Source: Candidatus Cloacimonadota bacterium
GTDB lineage: Bacteria > Cloacimonadota > Cloacimonadia > Cloacimonadales > TCS61
Length of the DNA: 33,119 nucleotides
NCBI GenBank assembly: GCA_030621085.1
Contig: JAUXIJ010000037.1
Span: 1-33,119 of the forward strand
Direction of reading: 5' to 3'
Part shown: piece by piece, positions 16,005 to 23,479 of the stretch
Layout of the letters: the number at the start of each line of letters is the position of its first letter
Position numbering within the stretch: position 1 is the first letter of the stretch
Position numbers and translations under genes: made by a program
Notes under the pieces: model-generated
What the model saw: the letters and a program-made list of their open reading frames with translations, nothing else
What the model was told of the DNA's origin: nothing
The model's database searches: none

Positions 16005-16343
16005 ATGAAAACATTAATCGCTATTCCAATTACAAATGGAAAGCTCAGCCTTCATTTCGGACATTGTGAAAAATTCGTTATATTTACTACAGATGAAGGT
16101 AAGATCATTAAAGAAGAAGAAGTGGTTACACCAGCACATGAACCCGGTGCATTTCCAGCCTTTCTCAGAAATCTTGGAGTGAATGCTATTATTGCCGGAG
16201 GGATGGGTAGTAGAGCTCAACAGCTTTTTACTCAGAATGACATTCAAGTAATTATTGGTGTGCAGGAATCAGAACCTAAAGAGCTTGTGGAGCAATATCT
16301 TGTTCAGACTTTACAAAGTGGCGTAAATTTATGTGATCATTAA
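16005..16343 (+). CDS. NifX/NifB-like protein (third of three), last gene of the operon
   Basis: The product has 112 residues with AGGAGA upstream of the ATG. Signature segments are LSLHFGHCEKFVIFTTD, HEPGAFPAFLRNLGVNAIIAGGMGSRAQQLF and VIIGVQESEPKELVEQYL. The H-F-G-H-C and I-I-A-G-G-M-G-S-R-A motifs are the closest of the three copies to MTH1175 and the orange protein, so this is the best candidate for the metal-cluster-binding member. It is separated from the other two copies by about 5.6 kb but lies in the same run of genes. A hairpin follows 11 bases after the stop. Confidence 0.9.
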   Translation: MKTLIAIPITNGKLSLHFGHCEKFVIFTTDEGKIIKEEEVVTPAHEPGAFPAFLRNLGVNAIIAGGMGSRAQQLFTQNDIQVIIGVQESEPKELVEQYLVQTLQSGVNLCDH

Positions 16344-16354
16344 TTCAGAATGCA

Positions 16355-16373
16355 GGGGCAGCAGGACTGCCCC
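16355..16373 (+). terminator. Hairpin ending the ORP-like operon
   Basis: A 7-bp GC-rich stem (GGGGCAG at 16355-16361, CTGCCCC at 16367-16373) has a 5-base loop. The tail (ATTTGCCTTTAATC) is T-rich but not a clean T-run, so termination may be partial or factor-aided. Confidence 0.65.
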
Positions 16374-16398
16374 ATTTGCCTTTAATCTATACTTTTTC

Positions 16399-16427
16399 TT
16401 GACATTCACCCCTTAGATTTATTTCCT
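16399..16427 (+). promoter_or_regulatory. Possible promoter of ispD
   Basis: A perfect -35 box TTGACA (16399-16404) follows the hairpin. The -10 region is poor: TATTTC at 16420-16425 has a 15-base spacer and TTTCCT at 16422-16427 has a 17-base spacer. The position between a hairpin and the ispD start supports a promoter, but the -10 assignment is weak. Confidence 0.4.
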
Positions 16428-16447
16428 AATGCATTAATGGAGATATA

Positions 16448-17155
16448 ATGGGTGGAAAAAATATAGCTATAATCACTGCTGGCGGAATTGGTAAAAGGCT
16501 GATAAGCCCAACCAAAAAACAATTCATAAAGATAAAAGGACGTCCTTTGTTATCCTGGACGGTAGATAAATTTGTATTTCATGAAGAGATCGATGAAATA
16601 ATTATTACTTTACCGCAAGATGAGATCGACGTATATTCAAAACTTATAATTAAAGAATATCCGCAAAGAAAAATAAAGATCATTACCGGTGGTAATCTGC
16701 GACAGGATTCAGTTTATAATGCTCTTCTTGCCTGTCCGGAAGACACTTCGTATGTTCTTATTCATGATGCTGTTAGACCATTTGTTACAAAAAAAGAGAT
16801 TTCCCAATTATTAATTTTGGTAAAAGAAAAGAAAGCTGTTGTTCCTGTTTCAAAAATAAAAAATACTATTAAAAAAATTAGGAACAGCAGAATCACTAAC
16901 ACTGTGCCGAGAGAAAACCTGGTAAGTGCTTTAACTCCGCAGGTTTTTTCTTATGAACTTATCAGGCAATGCCATCAGAAAGCAAGAAACGAAAAATCAT
17001 ATTTTACAGATGATGCGGCTATCCTGGAACATTTCGGATACGATGTATGGACTTTGGAATGTGGAGAGCATAATTTCAAGATCACTGATTCCTACGATCT
17101 GAAGATTGCTAGATACATAATTGAAAATGATATTCAAACGGGAGACAATAAATGA
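16448..17155 (+). CDS. ispD: 2-C-methyl-D-erythritol 4-phosphate cytidylyltransferase
   Basis: The product has 235 residues, the usual IspD length. It joins CTP and methylerythritol phosphate in the MEP isoprenoid pathway. Motifs in order are ITAGGIGKRL with KKQFIKIKGRP (nucleotide binding), GGNLRQDSV, VLIHDAVRPFV, TPQVF, YFTDDAAILEHFG and GEHNFKITDSYDLKIAR. The first Gly-rich loop reads A-G-G-I-G-K-R, shorter than the common A-A-G-x-G-x-R-x-G. The ATG has GGAG upstream. Its stop overlaps the start of the GlmS-like gene (ATGA), and ispF, encoding the step after next of the pathway, lies 2.9 kb downstream. Confidence 0.95.
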   Translation: MGGKNIAIITAGGIGKRLISPTKKQFIKIKGRPLLSWTVDKFVFHEEIDEIIITLPQDEIDVYSKLIIKEYPQRKIKIITGGNLRQDSVYNALLACPEDTSYVLIHDAVRPFVTKKEISQLLILVKEKKAVVPVSKIKNTIKKIRNSRITNTVPRENLVSALTPQVFSYELIRQCHQKARNEKSYFTDDAAILEHFGYDVWTLECGEHNFKITDSYDLKIARYIIENDIQTGDNK

Positions 17156-19869
17156 ACTTGGACTGGTTGAGAAAAATGAAAATAGTTGTCCCGTTACCAA
17201 TTTTTGGTATCGGTTGTGGAGTACTGGGTTTAAGTTTGGCAAAAGTTACTGTGAATATGGGAAAATATGCTTCAACATTGTTAAAATCGCTGGAATACAG
17301 GGGATATGATTCCACCGGTGCTGTCTTCCAGAAAGACAATATGGAAGTTACTCTCCTGAAAGATGTGGGTGCACCCAGCACATTGGTTAAAACTTTGGGT
17401 ATTGAAGAGCAGGAAGGAAAAATATTCTGCGGGCAGGTTCGCTGGGCTACTTTTGGTACTGTAACAAAGAAAAATGCTCAACCACATGTTGTGAAATGCA
17501 AAAAATATATCTATGGTGCACATAACGGCAACATCACAAACACAGGTGAACTTAAGAAGTTCCTGCTTTCTGAGGGACACAATGTTGTTTCCGATAACGA
17601 TGGAGAAATGCTGGTTCATACGATTGAACATTACTTTGATAATGAACTGGATAAAATTCCCATCGATAATCAAAATAAACCATCAATCAGAAAAAAATGT
17701 ATGCGAACAGCTATTGTAAAAGCTGCAGTGAAAATGGTGGGTTCGTATGCTGCAATAATAGTAGATCCATTCATCGAAACTAGCTACGCAATTAAGGGTG
17801 GCAGCAGCCTTTATTTTGGAATTGGTGAATTGGAAGATCAAAAATTCGGTTTGGCTTCTTCCGATTTAACAGCAATTCTTAGATTCACCAAAAATCTGGT
17901 TGGTCTGCAGCAAGGTGAATTTATAGAATATTGCCAGGATAAATATAATATCTATGCTTTTAAAGATCTGAAAGTCAAACAGCCAGGCAGACCCGATATT
18001 ATCTATAAAGCCGGAGATGTTATTCACAAAGATCCTGTCCGTTGCAAGCTACGGGCAGAGGACACCGAACTTATTCCCCCTTTTAAACATTTCATGGAAC
18101 AGGAAATAAATGCCGAAGTAGAAACTTCCGGGAAATTAGTGAAACTTTTCAGGGGAGGTTCCAATACTGGACGCAGGATGTTGAATCTATTGAAAAAAGA
18201 AAATATTATGACCGATATGAAAGAATTTTGCTCCAGGATATTGAAAGCAGATGACTTCGATTCCCAACAAAAGTTATTTATTAAATTCTGTTCTTCTTCA
18301 AAAGCCGATAAATTTTTCCTGAAAATAAAGGAAGATTATACTGCGATTTACAATGAATTAGTAAAAAAGGATTTTGAAAAAAAGTATTTCTTTTCCAATG
18401 ATAAAAACCTGTTCATAGAACTTTTGAACAGGCATTTTGATAAAAAGTGCCTGCTTGTTTCCAAAGCTCTCGATTCCATTTCGGAATATCATGATATAAT
18501 TGAATTCCAGAGGAGTGTTAAAGATTTCCTGAAACTGATAGATAATACCTATAAAAACAGCAGGAATATTTATACAGTTGCTTGTGGAACCTCTTATCAT
18601 GCAACTCTGGTTGCTGCACTTTTCTTCAATGAAATTGCCAATATAGAACTTTTCCCCATTCTTCCGGGAAACTTTCGTGGACGATATTCAAAAAGTCTGC
18701 GGAATAATGACATCATTATTGGTGTTTCCCAAAGCGGTGAAACTAAAGATCTGATCGATATTTTCAATGATATTGAATATTCAGGGCTGGATATTAAAAA
18801 GGTTGTTCTGGTGAACAACATGAACTCTACACTGGGACAGGAAAAAAGTGATGTTTCCATTCCCATTTTCTGCGGACCGGAGATAGCCGTTCCTGCTACA
18901 AAAAGCTTTATTAACCAGATCACGCTTTTCTATTACCTGGCAATAAAAGTTGCTGAAATGCGGATAAGAAAAATTAAAAATAAAAATACTAAGGAATATA
19001 AGCAGCAGAAAAAACAGTTAGACAAGCGGATAAAATCCATAGATGATATTCCCCGGCTGATCCAGGAAACCATCGAAACTACGAAGGATCAGATAGAATT
19101 TGTTGCTGGTAAGATCTATATGGAGCCATCTATGCACATCCTGGCTACAATGATAATGGGGGTTGCAAAAGAAGGTGCATTAAAGATACGCGAAACTGTT
19201 CTTAATCATGCCGAAGGAGGCGAAGCTTCTGAATTTAAACATGGACCGAACACGATTCTCGGTAAAAATACGGTCTTTGGCATAAAGAGTGTAAAAGCGA
19301 TGGTCAAACACCTCAACAGAACATTGGATGAACTGGACAAAATAGCCGAAGAGAAAAACCTGCCAACCGATGAGCGCCGTCGGATATCTCGAGCTCTCAG
19401 CAATTATATTTTCAGCAAATCATACCCATTCAATCTTTCCCAGGATGGACAGATCCTTTTTAAGAATATAATAAAAGACTTTGATTTTTTTGAAAATGGT
19501 TATCGAAACTATCCACTCATTTATGTAACCGGTCCCGAAGAGCGAGATGTCAATCTGACCATCTCCCAGATAAATACTCATAAAATCCGGGGTGGTGATA
19601 CATTTATCATTGCCGAGGAAAACGATAAACTTTTGGAGAATGCCAGGATTAATCCACATGATGAAGGTTATTATGGCTGGGGTTATATTTTTCTCCCCCG
19701 TACAGGAGATTCACTGATGACCACCTTTTCTGCTACTATAGTACTTCAACTTCTGGCTTTGAAAATGAGTGTAAAGAAAATGGCTTATCTGAATAGACTT
19801 GGCTTCTCCGATCACGGCGTACATCCCGATGTTCCTAAAAATGTGTCAAAATCGATAACTGTGAATTAG
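17152..19869 (+). CDS. Large GlmS-like protein: glutamine amidotransferase plus two SIS domains
   Basis: The product has 905 residues against about 600 for normal GlmS (glutamine-fructose-6-phosphate aminotransferase). The class II glutaminase domain is recognisable: C22-G-V-L-G, YRGYDSTGA, Q-V-R97-W-A-T-F-G, AHNGNITNTGEL and DNDGEM. The Cys to Arg spacing (75 residues) is close to that of E. coli GlmS (72). The nucleophile must be N-terminal to work, so residues 1-21, partly hydrophobic, would have to be cleaved off. Residues about 300-455 form an inserted helical region. SIS1 is near 465-600 (VACGTSYHATLV, GVSQSGETKDLI, PATKSF) and SIS2 near 660-905, itself interrupted, ending in HPDVPKNVSKSITVN like the GlmS tail. 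A sugar-phosphate amination or isomerisation role is likely; the exact substrate is uncertain. Confidence 0.85.
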   Translation: MNLDWLRKMKIVVPLPIFGIGCGVLGLSLAKVTVNMGKYASTLLKSLEYRGYDSTGAVFQKDNMEVTLLKDVGAPSTLVKTLGIEEQEGKIFCGQVRWATFGTVTKKNAQPHVVKCKKYIYGAHNGNITNTGELKKFLLSEGHNVVSDNDGEMLVHTIEHYFDNELDKIPIDNQNKPSIRKKCMRTAIVKAAVKMVGSYAAIIVDPFIETSYAIKGGSSLYFGIGELEDQKFGLASSDLTAILRFTKNLVGLQQGEFIEYCQDKYNIYAFKDLKVKQPGRPDIIYKAGDVIHKDPVRCKLRAEDTELIPPFKHFMEQEINAEVETSGKLVKLFRGGSNTGRRMLNLLKKENIMTDMKEFCSRILKADDFDSQQKLFIKFCSSSKADKFFLKIKEDYTAIYNELVKKDFEKKYFFSNDKNLFIELLNRHFDKKCLLVSKALDSISEYHDIIEFQRSVKDFLKLIDNTYKNSRNIYTVACGTSYHATLVAALFFNEIANIELFPILPGNFRGRYSKSLRNNDIIIGVSQSGETKDLIDIFNDIEYSGLDIKKVVLVNNMNSTLGQEKSDVSIPIFCGPEIAVPATKSFINQITLFYYLAIKVAEMRIRKIKNKNTKEYKQQKKQLDKRIKSIDDIPRLIQETIETTKDQIEFVAGKIYMEPSMHILATMIMGVAKEGALKIRETVLNHAEGGEASEFKHGPNTILGKNTVFGIKSVKAMVKHLNRTLDELDKIAEEKNLPTDERRRISRALSNYIFSKSYPFNLSQDGQILFKNIIKDFDFFENGYRNYPLIYVTGPEERDVNLTISQINTHKIRGGDTFIIAEENDKLLENARINPHDEGYYGWGYIFLPRTGDSLMTTFSATIVLQLLALKMSVKKMAYLNRLGFSDHGVHPDVPKNVSKSITVN

Positions 19870-19905
19870 CTGATGAGTTGAACGGTTGATGTGTTAAGAG
19901 TTAAT

Positions 19906-19962
19906 TGTAGTGGTAGAACATTGTTCTACCTTCTTCTGACAGTTCAGTGAACTATCACTACA
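19906..19962 (+). repeat. Nested inverted repeats forming a predicted three-way junction
   Basis: An outer pair TGTAGT (19906-19911) / ACTACA (19957-19962) encloses two hairpins. The first is GGTAGAAC (19912-19919) / GTTCTACC (19923-19930) with a 3-base loop. The second is the 13-base AGTTCA-G-TGAACT (19941-19953). It lies between the GlmS-like gene and ispF. The first hairpin is followed by TTCTTCT and may act as a terminator. No known RNA family is recognised. Confidence 0.65.
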
Positions 19963-19971
19963 CACAAACAA

Positions 19972-20016
19972 AATTATACTTGTATAATTAACAGCTAATA
20001 GCTAAAAGGCTAATAG
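19972..20016. repeat. AT-rich inverted repeat and tandem octamers upstream of ispF
   Basis: AATTATAC (19972-19979) and GTATAATT (19982-19989) form an 8-bp inverted repeat with a 2-base centre. They are followed by two copies of GCTAATAG (19994-20001 and 20009-20016), 15 bases apart. The segment covers the place where an ispF promoter or leader would be; no clear -35/-10 pair is seen. Confidence 0.55.
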
Positions 20017-20032
20017 TTAAGAAGAGGTTGAA

Positions 20033-20500
20033 ATGCGAATTGGATATGGATATGATGTTCATAAATTAGAAGAAAATAGAAAATTGATTTTAGGTGGAGT
20101 TGAAATACCTTTTGAAAAAGGTTCGGAAGGACACTCTGATGCAGATGTACTGATACATGCAGTTATCGATGCTATTTTGGGAGCACTGGCAAAAGGTGAT
20201 ATTGGTAAGCTTTTCCCTGATTCAGATGATAGTTTTAAAGACATCGACAGCCGTATCCTGCTGAGAGAAGTTACCAATATCATGGATGAAGCAGTATATA
20301 AGGTGGGAAACCTGGATGCAACGATTTGTGTTCAGGAACCTAAACTTCAAACCTATATTCAACAAATGCGGAAGAATATAGCATCCGATCTACATACAAG
20401 CTTTTCTAATATATCCATAAAAGCAACTACCGAAGAAAATCTGGGAATAAGCGGAAAGGGAATATCTGCCACTGCTATTATTTTACTAAGATCATTATAA
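20033..20500 (+). CDS. ispF: 2-C-methyl-D-erythritol 2,4-cyclodiphosphate synthase
   Basis: The product has 155 residues, the normal IspF size. It forms the cyclic diphosphate in the MEP pathway as a trimer with a Zn site. Seen are GYGYDVHKL (metal ligands D and H), LILGGVEIPFEKGSEGHSDADVLIHA (third metal His and the active-site Asp), LFPDSD, and the C-terminal KATTEENLGISGKGISATA, where T-T-E-E-N-L-G corresponds to the T-T-x-E-x-L-G substrate-binding motif. The start has AAGAGG upstream. It belongs functionally with ispD but is separated from the GlmS-like gene by 163 bases of structured DNA, so it may have its own promoter. Confidence 0.95.
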   Translation: MRIGYGYDVHKLEENRKLILGGVEIPFEKGSEGHSDADVLIHAVIDAILGALAKGDIGKLFPDSDDSFKDIDSRILLREVTNIMDEAVYKVGNLDATICVQEPKLQTYIQQMRKNIASDLHTSFSNISIKATTEENLGISGKGISATAIILLRSL

Positions 20501-20534
20501 ATAATATCCTTTAACAATATCACAAATTTAAACT

Positions 20535-20582
20535 TGACATTAATGTCATGATGTATTCTTTTGTATTTGTATGTAATACATA
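20535..20582. promoter_or_regulatory. Two palindromes upstream of the toxin-antitoxin pair (putative operator)
   Basis: A perfect 14-bp palindrome TGACATTAATGTCA (20535-20548) overlaps a TTGACA -35 box (20534-20539). A second perfect palindrome, TATGTA-A-TACATA, lies at 20570-20582 just before the AGGAGG ribosome site. TGTATT is repeated at 20552-20557 and 20562-20567. Ribbon-helix-helix antitoxins usually repress their own operon through such sites; no good -10 box at normal spacing was found. Confidence 0.6.
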
Positions 20583-20596
20583 AGCAGGAGGACGTT

Positions 20597-20827
20597 ATGA
20601 ATGTATTAACTTTACGTTTACCAGAAGACATAGAAAAGAAGCTGAAACTTAAAGCACAAATGGAACATCGTTCCGTATCCGAACAAATAAAAAAGTATTT
20701 ATATGATGCAATTCTCATGGAAGATAACCCGAACTTACCTCTTTCATTTATTAAGCAAACACTGGAAGCAAAAGCAGAAATTGAGGCAGGTTTCGGACAA
20801 GAATACAAGTTTGAACATATTAATTGA
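20597..20827 (+). CDS. Ribbon-helix-helix antitoxin
   Basis: The product has 76 residues from the ATG at 20597, which has AGGAGG 5 bases upstream; an in-frame TTG at 20561 lies inside the operator and is rejected. The N-terminus MNVLTLRLPEDIEKKL, then MEHRSVSEQIKKYL, is a ribbon-helix-helix DNA-binding domain of the kind found in ParD/RelB-type antitoxins. The C-terminal 30 residues (LPLSFIKQTLEAKAEIEAGF) would wrap the toxin. It overlaps the toxin gene by four bases (TTGA) and would neutralise it and repress the operon. Confidence 0.87.
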   Translation: MNVLTLRLPEDIEKKLKLKAQMEHRSVSEQIKKYLYDAILMEDNPNLPLSFIKQTLEAKAEIEAGFGQEYKFEHIN

Positions 20828-21102
20828 AAAAGATTATAGTTTCAAACACATTTCTTAAATTTAAAAAAAAGTCTTCAAAGAAACTACAATTAGAAATTGA
20901 TAATCAAGTAAAAAACATCTGTACTAATCCAAAAATTGGAGAAATGAAAAAGGGTGATCTGAAAAACGTAAGAGTCTATAAATTTACCTTTGGAAAACAG
21001 TTACTATTACTTTCTTATGAAATAAAAAACAATACACTTTTTTTATATTCCCTTGGAAGTCATGAAAATTTCTATAAAAAACTTAAACAATATCTAAGAT
21101 AA
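20824..21102 (+). CDS. RelE/ParE-superfamily toxin
   Basis: The product has 92 residues and starts at TTG within the antitoxin stop (TTGA), which makes its translation depend on the antitoxin. The pattern KKGDLKNVRVYKFTFGKQLLLLSYEI, then NTLFLYSLGSHENFYKKLKQYL, matches the RelE/ParE fold: a central strand pair, L-x-S-Y-E-I and the C-terminal G-S-H-E-N-F-Y motif common to one RelE-like subgroup. Members cut mRNA on the ribosome; ParE members block gyrase instead. The basic residues and the C-terminal His favour a ribonuclease, but that is inference. The U32 gene begins 6 bases later. Confidence 0.85.
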   Translation: MKKIIVSNTFLKFKKKSSKKLQLEIDNQVKNICTNPKIGEMKKGDLKNVRVYKFTFGKQLLLLSYEIKNNTLFLYSLGSHENFYKKLKQYLR

Positions 21103-21108
21103 TTTCTT

Positions 21109-23124
21109 ATGAAACCTGAACTCCTCCTTCCTGTTGGCAATACCGAAGCATTTTATGCGGCATTGGAAGGTGGAGCAAATGCTGTCTATTTAGGTTTAAG
21201 AAGTTTCAATGCTCGTGGCAAAGCTCAGAATTTTGCTCCCAACCAACTACAATCGCTACTCAAGGAATCTCAAATATCCGGTTTAAAAGTATATCTTACT
21301 TTAAACACACTGATAAAGAATAATGAATTGTCAATTTTACTCGATATGCTGTACATGCTTTCACAAACCACAGTTTCATCTCTTATCATTCAGGATTGGA
21401 GTGTGTATTATCTTCTGAATAAATTCTTCAATAAAATCCCGATCCATGCCAGTACGCAGATGGGAATACATAATTCATTGGGCGCAAATCATCTCCATAT
21501 CAAAAACTTTGAAAGAGTAATACTGGCACGTGAATTGACTTTACCGGAATTAACTGAAATTTCTCGAAAAGCAAAAATGGAATTGGAAATCTTCGCTCAT
21601 GGTGCTCTGTGTTATTCCTTTTCCGGAATGTGCCTATTCAGCAGCTATCTGGGCGGAATGAGTGCCAACCGGGGATTGTGCTGCCAGCCCTGCCGCAGAA
21701 TATTCGGTTCCATACAAGATTCCGATTATTTTTTTAGCTTGAAAGATAACCAGTTGATCGAACTGCTGCCACAGATCATGAAACTTAATATTTCAGGAAT
21801 CAAGATCGAAGGTCGCATGAAAGCCGCTGAATACGTTTATAATGTTGCCAGAGCTTATAGAATGGTCATTGATGATCCATCGAAAATCGAGACTGCCAAA
21901 GAGATACTGAAATATGATTTTGGCAGGGAAAAAACTTCCTATTTTTTCGGTGGAAATATTGGAAACTCAATAACGGAAGACCCATATATTGGAATTTATA
22001 TCGGTAAAGTAAGCTCATCTGATGAACATTCTTTTTCTTTCAAGACACTTCATCGGCTTATGATCATGGATCGCCTTAGGATTCTACCTAAATCCGGAAG
22101 TGATGCCAGGGCGATAAAGATCAAAGAAATGATGATCGATGGCAAAGATTCTTCTCAGGTAGATGTTGGAAAGATCGTTACCATTAAAACTGATAAGATC
22201 AAAGTGAACGAAAATAATAAAGTTTTCCTTATCGGGCTTGCTGATATAAAATTCAAAAGTAAATTCACATTGGAAGGCAAAAGACTGAAACTTCACATGC
22301 CGGAAGATAAAAAGAAAAACATTCTGAACAAGATCGGCTCCAGCAAGCTTCTCTCCCGTCAGCAGCTTTTCATCCGGATTAATTTCTTTGACTGGCTAAG
22401 AAAATTATACTTCAACAAGTTCGATTTCCTCATATTGAACCTTCCAAAAAAAGAATGGGAAAAACTGAATTTACGCAGTCCCTTTCTGAGAAAGAACAGC
22501 CGTAAACTTATCATCCAATTGCCAAAATTTATTCCTGAAAGTGATATTGAATTCTACAGATCACTCTGCGCTCATTTCATCAGAGCAGGAATTTCCAGCT
22601 TCATGTTGAGCCATATTTCCCAGAAACTTATACTGCCGGATTCCCACAAGATCACACTATGCACCAGCGAAAACGTATATGTACTTAATGATGTGGCTAT
22701 CCAGTTCCTGAAAGAAGATTTTATAAAATTTTATATTTATCCCTTTGAAAATGACCACCAGAATTTGATAGTTGGTAAAGACAGGAAAGGAATCGTTCCT
22801 TTGTATTTTCATCCTGAATTATTTCACTCCAGGATGCCGGTTCTTTTTAACCACAAAGACACAAAGTCACTAAGCTTTAAAGATAATAAGAACAATTACA
22901 TTAAAACAATTCGAGATGGAATAACGATAGTAATACCCGAAGTTCCAGTTTCACTTTTACAGTTTAAAGATAAATTAGTTAAAGAAGGTTTCCGCAGATT
23001 TCTAATAGACTTGTCATACGTACAACCTTCGCAAAATACATTTAACAGATTGTTGAAAAAGATTCACTCTTCTACTGCCGAACAGCCGAGCACGAGTTTT
23101 AATTTTAAGGCAGAATTGAAGTAA
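21109..23124 (+). CDS. Peptidase U32-family protein
   Basis: The product has 671 residues. The N-terminal barrel is clear: PELLLPVGNTEAFYAALEGGANAVYLGL, FNARGKAQNF, IHASTQMGIHN, and the family signature around residues 163-197, E-I-F-A-H-G-A-L-C with FSGMCLFSSYLGGMSANRG and C-C-Q-P-C-R. The cysteines are the Fe-S ligands found in U32 enzymes such as RlhA and TrhP, which hydroxylate RNA bases. SLKDN and GIKIEGRMKAAEYV follow. About 400 further residues, rich in Lys and aromatic residues, form a C-terminal region of the longer U32 type. RNA modification is more likely than proteolysis. No strong ribosome site is visible. Its start 6 bases after the toxin gene suggests readthrough expression. 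Confidence 0.88.
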   Translation: MKPELLLPVGNTEAFYAALEGGANAVYLGLRSFNARGKAQNFAPNQLQSLLKESQISGLKVYLTLNTLIKNNELSILLDMLYMLSQTTVSSLIIQDWSVYYLLNKFFNKIPIHASTQMGIHNSLGANHLHIKNFERVILARELTLPELTEISRKAKMELEIFAHGALCYSFSGMCLFSSYLGGMSANRGLCCQPCRRIFGSIQDSDYFFSLKDNQLIELLPQIMKLNISGIKIEGRMKAAEYVYNVARAYRMVIDDPSKIETAKEILKYDFGREKTSYFFGGNIGNSITEDPYIGIYIGKVSSSDEHSFSFKTLHRLMIMDRLRILPKSGSDARAIKIKEMMIDGKDSSQVDVGKIVTIKTDKIKVNENNKVFLIGLADIKFKSKFTLEGKRLKLHMPEDKKKNILNKIGSSKLLSRQQLFIRINFFDWLRKLYFNKFDFLILNLPKKEWEKLNLRSPFLRKNSRKLIIQLPKFIPESDIEFYRSLCAHFIRAGISSFMLSHISQKLILPDSHKITLCTSENVYVLNDVAIQFLKEDFIKFYIYPFENDHQNLIVGKDRKGIVPLYFHPELFHSRMPVLFNHKDTKSLSFKDNKNNYIKTIRDGITIVIPEVPVSLLQFKDKLVKEGFRRFLIDLSYVQPSQNTFNRLLKKIHSSTAEQPSTSFNFKAELK

Positions 23125-23203
23125 AAACTCGCCCCCACCCCCTCTCTTCCATTCAAAAGAGAGGAGCTAAGAATTTCATAAATATAGAAAATTCTCTTTC
23201 GTT

Positions 23204-23226
23204 GGTTCAATCGTCCCGATTGAACC
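23204..23226. repeat. Perfect 10-bp hairpin
   Basis: GGTTCAATCG (23204-23213) and CGATTGAACC (23217-23226) are exact reverse complements around TCC. TTAAATTT follows, so it could work as a terminator for the U32 gene, but it is not a classic T-run. Confidence 0.7.
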
Positions 23227-23419
23227 TTAAATTTATACCGAACCGTCACCGGTTTGGGAACTAATCAAGATTTGATTCGCAGCGAACGAAGAGAGTGTGA
23301 ATCGAGAATTGGAAGTCATCCTCGCTCCACGCTTCCGTCTACACTTCGTTACGCCGAGACAAGTCACTGCGGAGCAAGTCTGTTTTCGTTGGTTTATACG
23401 TTCTGGTTGAGTCACACAT

Positions 23420-23472
23420 TTACCCTGACTTTGTTACAAGATTTACTGAATATTACCCTGACTTTGTGACAA
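23420..23472. repeat. Direct repeat TTACCCTGACTTTGT-x-ACAA, two copies
   Basis: Copies at 23420-23439 and 23453-23472 match at 19 of 20 positions and begin 33 bases apart. They lie between the GC-richer stretch and the AT-rich promoter region of the methyltransferase gene. Their role is unknown; they may be remnants of a repeat or an insertion junction. Confidence 0.75.
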
Positions 23473-23479
23473 AGTATTA

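Noticed and set aside
19870..20032. glmS ribozyme or another known riboswitch near the GlmS-like gene
   Set aside because: The structured region is downstream of the GlmS-like gene, not in its leader, and does not show the conserved glmS ribozyme core. The GlmS-like gene is itself translationally coupled to ispD.
23197..23226. tRNA-like T-arm GGTTCAATC
   Set aside because: The sequence is explained by a simple 10-bp hairpin. No acceptor stem, D-arm or anticodon arm can be placed around it.
23254..23469. Short reading frame in the gene-free region
   Set aside because: Low-quality composition, no ribosome site, and it runs through hairpins and direct repeats; it does not look like a protein.
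23420..23472. Start of a CRISPR array
   Set aside because: Only two repeats, a spacer of 13 bases and no cas genes.
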